Positions 51,001-60,000 of a stretch of DNA of 64,000 nt are shown one piece after another. The stretch is taken from the NCBI GenBank assembly GCA_030549335.1, contig CM060194.1, positions 68,670,077-68,734,076 of the forward strand, written 5' to 3'. The DNA is from Pontederia crassipes. Lineage: Eukaryota; Streptophyta; Magnoliopsida; Commelinales; Pontederiaceae. Both the position numbers and the translations under genes were made by a program. Position 1 is the first letter of the stretch; the number at the start of each line of letters is the position of its first letter. The notes under the pieces are model-generated. The model searched no databases. It had not been told where the DNA came from and saw only the letters and a list, made by a program, of their open reading frames with translations.

Positions 51001-54000
51001 GTTGTCAACTCTAACCTAAAAGAGAAGCAAAAAGAACAGATCAATGGAGTTCCCGAGTAGAGCGCGGCATTTATCGTCCCATCTCAAATGGCGGTTTCGG
51101 ATTCCGAGACCTTCGCCGAACCAATTGAGCCCTCCTTGCATGATGGGGTGAGCAAATCATGGGAGAGGATCATGATCTATGTAGAAGAACGTTTTGATCG
51201 AGTTCACCTAGTAGAGTAGCAGCATCTATCATCCCATCTCAAATGGTGACTTTGGAATCCGAGACTTCGCATGACGGGTTGAGCAAATCATGGGAGGGGA
51301 ACGCGATCTATGGAGATTGGTATTCTTCACACGTTTGGTAAATTTTTGTCATGGAATTCTTGTATGCATACCATCCAAGTGCATCACCTTTTTGGCTCCG
51401 GCAGTGCTTACAAATTCGAATGCCTGTTCTATGGCCGTCTTGGCTGAGGGATGGATTTCTCTTTTTGGGACCTAACAGAAGATGTCGAGCAATACACTTG
51501 CGGCAGCCTTCCCTAAATAGATGGAACAAGCCACAGACCCAATGGCATCAATTTCAGCATGTTAGTCAGCACAGGTCGGCTAAGGCCACCACATACTGGT
51601 CTAGGAGACTCTCACAACTCAGATCAAGTCGCTCAAACCAATTTCGATGATCTGCTCTCATTTCTAGTCTAGATACCGAGGCACCACCCGGGCATTTCTA
51701 TACCTGATAGCTTGGCTTGGCTCTTTGGTAAATACTCAGCATGAGCCGTGAGGAGTGGTACAAGCATATGGTGGTCTCATACACCCTTCAAAGCTAAGAT
51801 ATCTACTTGGATTTTGAGATGCTAGAGATTACTAGGCTAAGCCGTCCTGAGAACAAATACCATAAGTGCTTTACAAAAGTCGGCGGAAGAGGTTATCTAA
51901 TACTTGTTCTTGTAGTGTCCCATCATCATGGGAGCATAGCATCTGAGTGTCGTGCACATAGGTGGATTCATCAAGAACTGAGTCTCTCTAGAATTTGATT
52001 TGGGTGCTAACTACACATGATACTCGTTGGAAATGTTCATCGATGACATCCTTGGTGGCCACAACATAACCGTACCCTTTTTTGAGGAGAGAGATGTTAA
52101 GTTGAAAACATTATACATCAAATCTCTTTTTGGAATAGCAAGAGGGGGATTGATGGAATTTTTTGTTTGGGTACCCCATACCCATTTGGGTTTCCTCTTT
52201 GGTCATTGTTAAGAATATAAATCAATGAAGTTGCTCTTCCTAATGGCTTAAGCTTTTAGGAATATTGATTAGCACATCAATTTAAAATGGTATCAGAGAT
52301 CAAGAGTTCAAAACCTCGTGAAGCTCTTATTAAAAAAAAAGTATTTTCCTCCCTTTGTTGTCCACATGGTGGGGATTAGATCAAAGTCGTCAGCAGCCCA
52401 CACGTGAGGGGGAGTGTTAAAAATATAAAATCAATGATGTTGCTCGTCCTAATGGCTTAAGCTTTTAGGAAAATTGGTTAGCACATCAATTTAACAGTCA
52501 TGTTTGCCATACTTCTATACTTTGCAGTTTCCAGTGGCGTTAATACAAACTGCATAGCTCCCATCTTCAAAAAGAAATAAAAGAACAGAGCAAGAAAGGT
52601 CCTATCTCCCATCCTGCCATGACAGCAGCATGACTCTGTTAACTTGGTTAGGTTCCCTGTTTGAGAAAGTAAATTATGTTTAATGGAGGCTTTGTCTAAT
52701 TTTGCATAAAATAGAATACTCCCTGCTCGTTTTTGTCCAAAACTGTCTTACTTCAAATAGAGATAATAAAACATAGAAGGATTCAATAAGAGATAGGGGA
52801 AAATAAGTAAAATATCAAGGAGACATAACAAAGTTCCTATCTCCCATTCTGCCATGACAGCAGCATGACTCTGCTAACTTGGTTAGGTTCCCTGTTTGAG
52901 AAAGTAAATTATGTTTAATGGAGGCTTTGTCTAATTTTGCATAAAATAGAATACTCCCTGCTCGTTTTTGTCCAAAACTGTCTTACTTCAAATAGAGATA
53001 ATAAAACATAGAAGGATTCAATAAGAGATAGGGGAAAATAAGTAAAATATCAAGGAGACATAACAAAGTTTGTCAAAGCTTTGTAACATATGTGTCCACT
53101 CACGAGCCAAGCTTCTCACGATATTCTCCACAATCCGCATAACATCTGGTACCGCAGAAGCTTACACTGCAACAGTGATGTTTGACATGTAGATGATAGT
53201 GCTGTCGAGTGAACCCCCCTGCAGCGTGGGGAAGGAGGTCCAAAAGTCTTCCTCCGCCTTACCAAATAGAACGCAGGATGTGTCCGCCCACCTCGCTCTG
53301 TACCTCTTAGTGAGAAGTCGGCCATGGCGCTTAAGCCAGGCGAAGATCTTAACTTTCAGGAAAACCCGGGATCACCAAATAAGTTTGTAGTAGGTGGTGA
53401 ACTCCTGTGACAAAGTGATGGCTAGGAGAAAACGGATGTAGAAGCTACGAGCTGAAAAAGACTCAGATAGTCATACCCACCCATCTGCCCAGGAGCGGTC
53501 TGGGCAGACGGGGAGTGTTGACGGAGCAAGGTGAACAAATTAGGCTTGTTCAGCTTCTCTCCGGTCTTGATCGTGAATATAAATGTCGAGGATCAGCTGA
53601 TGACACAAGAAACAATTCCAACACTTGAAGAAATCTATGCTCGCCCTCCTGTATAGATGATTTATCTCCTCATACGGATGCATTTGCTCTTACTACACGT
53701 GGACAGGTCGGGGAAAGTTCTTTTGTGAATACTGTCATTGCTCAAACCATCCCTCTAAAAGTTGTTGGAAAAAGTTTGGATATCCTACTAATTGCCCAAA
53801 GGTTCATACTGCCACTAGTGATGAGTCTTATATTCTAATATCAATTGAAGAATACGGTTGGCTTCGCTCTCTTTCTACCACTAAATTTGCAGTCCCAACT
53901 AGTGTTGTTGCTTCCTAGACTAATTCTCAATGTGACTAGATTGTAGATTCGGGTGTCCCCTCACACATAACAGGTAACAGGTGATGCTTCTTCCTTCTCA

Positions 54001-57000
54001 TCCCTAAAATCTATATCGAATTCTCTTAATGTTAAAGTTGTTGATGGTTCTCTCTCTGGTCTGAACTTGGCATTGTGTCTATTAATCGTGACCTCTCCCT
54101 TGATAATGTTATGCATGCCCCAAAGTTTACTCTGAGTCTTCTTTCGTTCAACCAACTTACAAACTCCTTAAAACATTGTTGAATACTCTTTTATGATTCT
54201 TTCTTCGTTCTACAAGATCTCCAAACGATGACGCAGATTAGTGGAAGATTTGAACGTGATGGACTCTATTATCCACATCCATTTACCCAAAATCCAACAG
54301 CCTATAACAACCAACATCTCTCTACAACTCTTCTAGGTCATCCCAATTTGACTATTCTTTGTCAACAATTTCCACGACAAAATGGTGTTGCTGAAAGAAA
54401 ACTTCACCACATGTTGAATGTTGCTCGCACCCTCCTCTTCTGTATGAAAGTTCCCTCCACCTATTGGTCAACTGCTATTATTATAGCGGGTTCTCACATT
54501 GACCGAGTTTCCTCATTGGCTCTCAATGGACAAATTCCATTGCATTTACCATACCCATGGAAGCCTCTCTTTAATGTCCCTCTCTTTGCTATCCCATTTG
54601 TGTTTTAGATGTCAATATTTTGTTCACCTCTTTCAAACTGATAATTTAGCTCCGAGAGCAGTCAAATACATATTTTTGGGGTACTCGTTCCATATATATA
54701 ATAAATTTAGATATGGAAATAAAAAAAAATAAAAATAAAAAAAGTAGAAGTATAAATAGTTAAGTTAATTAATAGAATACAAAAGAATATAAAATAAGTT
54801 TTTTGTTTTATGTTCTTTTTTTATTATTATATCTTGATTTATGCAATAATTATCACTAATTATTCAACAAATTCGATTGATTAATACGAGTGAGAACTCA
54901 AAAAGGTGGCAAGTGCTTGAATCCTACTTCTCCTCAGTCCTATATTAGGGCTTATAATAACATTAAAGCCATCTAATTCTAATGTCAATGACACCTGTAC
55001 CACCCATGAAAGTATACAGCCAATGACACCCATAAAAGCCTCCACCTCTTGACCTAGATATCGAACCGCTCTCCACGATTCCACCGCATAATCCTCCAAG
55101 CAGTCTTGCCTTGTCGGAAGGATATTCTAGTCAGGTAAGTCTTGATTTGGATGTTCCTATTGCATGTCATAAAGGGCACTAGATCGTATGTGAAATATCC
55201 TCTTTCTAATCTTATGACTTTTGATCATTTGTTTCCTACTGCCAAAGTTTTTTCTGCTTGTCTTGATAGTCATTTTTTTTTCTCGTAAGCATTCTGAGCT
55301 TCCAATATTCATGCAGGAAAACTTCTGTGGATGAGGAGATATCCGCTCTGCAATCTAGAAAGACTTGGGAACATGTAGAACTCCCCACTAATGCCAAGGT
55401 AGTTTGGTGTCGATAAGTGTTCACTCTAAAGTATCTTCCAAATGGAAGAGTGATCGTCGCAAGACACGTTTAATTGCCACAAACTTATGGAGTAGGTTAT
55501 TTAAAATATTTTCTCCGGTTGCTAGCCTTAATTCTTTTCGAACTCTACTTTTTGTTGCTGTGAATTTTGGGTCGTAAGTACCAACTCGGCATTACAAATG
55601 CTTTCTTATACAATGATCTAACTGAAGAAATTTATGTAACAATCACCTGAATATTTCAAAGATTTGTGAGTTGAAGAAAGCAATATGTGGACTCAAACAA
55701 AGTACAAGGGCATGGTTTGAAAATTTTAGCACAACTATTCAAGAATATGATTTTATTCATTCCTCTTCATATCACTCAACATTCTCTTTACACAAATCTA
55801 AAGGCTCAATCATACTCGTACTATATGTAGATGATGTTAATATCTTGTTGTGATACTGGATGTATTTTGGCAACAAAAGAGTTTCTGCAAACACAATTTG
55901 TTATCAAAGATTTTGGTCAAATCAAATACTGACATTAAAGTAAATCAATCTGATGGACATTTTTTTAGGAGATGATGGACACATTCTCTCAAAGAAAATG
56001 TCTTAGATCTATCAAAAGAAGGTGGTATCATAGCTGTAAAAAATTGTCACAATTTCTATGGATCTACAATTGCCTCTAGCTGATATGAGCAGTCATGTTT
56101 TAGAAGATGTCACCAAATATAGCGCTATAGTTGACAAATATTTGCTATGTTGTTAGTCGTCTAAGCTAATTTATGCAACAACCACGTGAGTTGAGATATG
56201 ATTTGCATATCTTTTCATATTTTTTCCTATCTTTGCATATCTTTGTAATATTATTCAGGATTAGTATCCAATATTTCTTGGGATTATATCCCAGATATTT
56301 TGAGATAATAATATTCTAGCATATTCCACCTTCTTGTATCGCCTACCTTGACTATAAATAGGAGGCATTAGTGTTTGGTGAATAATAAGAGAAAAGATTT
56401 CTCAACATGGTCACTGTTCTTCCCCCCTTCCTCCTCATCCTTCTTCTCTCCTCCTTTCTGCCCCTTTTTTTCTACTTCCCTTACCGCACTATGTCAATGT
56501 CCATAGTTCTCAAGATCGGGGTTTGATTCTTTTTTCTGCTCAACCATGGCCGATCAAAAAGTTGAATCTAGCAACTCAGGTGTCAAATCCACCCTCAGCA
56601 CTTCACTCGGTATCAATATCAAACTTGATGGTATCAATTATCTCCTCTGGTCCACCACATTTGTGCGCTATGTAGGGTCCCACAAGAAGCATATCCTCCC
56701 CAAATACGAAGATCGTACAGAAGATTGGGATGTTGACAATAATTGGGTTGCCTCTGCCATGCTCAATAGCATGACCGAATCTGTTGCCAAACAGGTCATG
56801 ACTTATAAGTCAGCCAAGACTATGTGGGAGGTACTTCAAAAACTTCACTCTCATAAAAGCAAAATATTTGCCTTTACAAGGACCTCGAAGAAATCCAATA
56901 ATGTAAGAAAAATGATCAGCCGTTAGCAAATTATTTTAGGATATTGACTAACCTCTCGAATGAGCAGGATATCTATCGGCCTCTTTCTGTTGATATAAAA

Positions 57001-60000
57001 GTGTTGAAAGAGCAACGTGATCAAATTAGATCCATACAATTTCTGTGGTCTTGGTCCTGAATATAAATCGATCAAGGATCAATTGATGACACAGATGATT
57101 TCTCTCCTCACATGGATGCATTTGCACTTGCTATACGTGGAAGAGGAAGAGAATTTTTTCCTGACAAAGGCTAAGGCCGCGGACGTGGACAAGGGAACGA
57201 CTCTGGAGGACGTAGTAAATTCTTTTGTGACCACTGTCATCGATCCAATCATCCTTCTGATCGCTGCTGGGAAAAGTTTGGATATCCTACAGATCACCCA
57301 AAGGTTCACGCTGCCACTACTAATGAGTCAGCTATTCTAATATCAAAAGAAGAATATCGCCTTCGATCTCTGTCTATCACTGAATCTGCATCTCCGTCAA
57401 TTGGTGTTGCTGTAATACATCATTCAGGTACTCTTGCTCTCTCTACTAATTCTCTATCTGACTGAATTGCAAATTCAAGTGCCTCCTCACACATAACAAG
57501 TGATGCCTCTTTTTTCTCATCCCTCAAATCTTTATCGAATCATCTTAATGTTAAAGTTGTTGATGGTTCTCCCTCTCCAATCATTGGCCTTGGCTCAGTT
57601 TTTGTTAATTGTGACCTCTCCCTTGAAAATGTTATGTATGCTCCAAAGTTTGCTCTAAGCCTTCTTTCGATCAGCCAACTGACAAAATCCTTAAATTGTC
57701 GAGCACTTTTTTACGACTCTTTCTTCGTTCTGCAGGATCTCCAAACAATAAGGCAGATTGGTGGAGGATTTGAATGTGATGGACTCTATTATCTCCAGCC
57801 ATCCACCAAAAATCCCACAGCCTACACTACCAACATTTCCCTGACTGTTCTTCGTCGGCAATTTCCCAACATTTCAAGTTCTGAGGTTCTCGAGTGTGAA
57901 GCTTGTCAAATAGGAAAGCATCATCGTACTCCTTTTTTACCTCGTCTCGAAAAACGAGAGAAAAGTTCATTTTCACTTGTGCATGTTGATTTGTGGGGTC
58001 CTTGTCGAGTTTCCAACAATAGGCAATTCAAATATTTTCTTATTTTAGTAGATAACTTCTCTAGTGTCACTTGGGTTTTATCTATTACAAAATAAGACAG
58101 AAACTCCTCGTATTATTCAAAATTTTTTTGTAGAAATAAAAATTCAATTCTCTACCTCAGTTAAAATCTTTCGTAGCGAAAATGAACTTGAGTTTGAATA
58201 TTATGATCTTTCATCATTTTTTCAAATCTGTTGGTCTAAAAACATCTATGTTGCTGAAAAAAAAAACTTCGCTTGCTGTATGTTGCTCGCACTCTCCTCT
58301 TCCATATGAAAGTACCCTCCACCTATTGGCCAGATGTCGTTCTCATTGCTGGCTATCTCATTAACCGAATTTCATCATCGGTTCTCAATGGAAAAATTCC
58401 ATTCCATCTACTATTGCCAGGAAAGTCTTTGTTTCCTGTCCCACCTCGTGTTTTCGGGTGTCAATGTTTCGTGCACCTTTTTCAAACTAATAAGTTAGCT
58501 CCTAGTGCAATCAAGTGCATCTTTTTTGGGGTACTCGCAAAATCAAAGAGATTACAGGTGCTATGATCCTACTTCTCGCAGGTCTTATGTTAGTGCTACA
58601 CCTTACTTTCAGAACCCTCCCTCCGAATAACCATGAGAGTCATCTAATTCCAATTCCTGAGCCATCCCAGGATCTACAACCACAATCTCCTCCTCCATCA
58701 CTTGTACCACCCCGGCATACTCATCACCCTCCACCTAACCTTGGTGATAAACCACTCTCCACGATTCCATCATGTAATCCTCCAAACAATCTTGACTTGT
58801 CAAAAGGAGATTCTACTCAGGTACCTCATGATTCAGATGTTCCTATTGCACATCGCATGGGCATTAGGTCATGTGTGAAATATCCTGTCTAATTTTATGA
58901 CTTTTGATCATTTGTCTCCTACTGCCAAAGTTTTTTTTCTGCTTCTCTTGATAGTCATTTTATTCCCCGCAACCATTCTTGAGGCATTCCACCATTTGTA
59001 CTGAAAAATTACTATGGATGAGGAGATGTCCGCTCTGCAATCTAGAAAGACTTGGGAACTTATAAACCTTCCAACTAATGCTACAGTAGTTAGTTGTCGG
59101 GGTGTTCACACTAAAATATCTGGGACAGTTGATCGTTACAAGGCACGTGTAGTAGCCAATGGTTACACCTAGTCTTATGTAGTAGTTTATTTTGAAACAT
59201 TCCCTCCAGTTGCTCGTCTTAATTTTGTTCGAATTTTACTTTCTGTTGTTGTCAACTCTAGGTCACAAGTTCATCAACTTGATGTTAAAAATGCTTTCTT
59301 ATATGGTGATCTTACTGAAGAGGTTTACATGGAACAACCACTTGGATATATTAGTCGGGGGGAGTGTTCAAAGGTTTGCAAGTTGAAAAAAGCAATCTAT
59401 GGACTCAAACAAAGTTCGTTTGAAAAATTCAGCAAAGCTATTGAAGAATATGATTTTAATCGATCATCTTCAGATCATTCAGCATTCCCTTTACATACTT
59501 CCAAAGGTTCAGTCATCCTCATAGTTTATGTAGATGATATTTTAATATCTGGTAGTGACACTGAAGGTATTTTGACAACAATGAAGTTTTTGCAATCACA
59601 GTTTGTGACCAAAGATCTTGGTCTAATCAAATACTTCTTAGGCATTGAAGTAAATCAATTTGATGATGGATTCATTCTCTCTCAAAGAAAATATGTGATG
59701 GATCTATTAAAGTAAGCTGGTATGATGAGCTGTAAAATAGCCACCATTCCTATGAATCCACAACTACCTCTAGCTGATTTGAGTGGTCCTATTCTAGAAG
59801 ATATCACCAGATATAAAGCTATGGTTGGTAAACTTTTGTATCTCACTGTAACTCGTCCTTATATTTCTTATGTCGTTGGTCGCCTAAGCCAATTTATGCA
59901 AGAAAATCGTTAAGTACATTGGGCAAGTGTATGTCAGGTTTTACGATATCTAAAAGCCTCTCCAGGAAAAGGTCTTCACTTAAAAAATCATGGACATTTA

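Noticed and set aside
52513-52564. Possible NUP188 exon reading MGAMQFVLTPLETAKYR with splice-like borders
   Set aside because: Same reason as above. No family block corresponds to it, and the flanking sequence is TRIM and duplication.
52597-53069. Duplicated exon of NUP188 (EPNQVNRVMLLSW)
   Set aside because: There is an acceptor-like CAG but no usable donor before the next stop in phase, and no family similarity.
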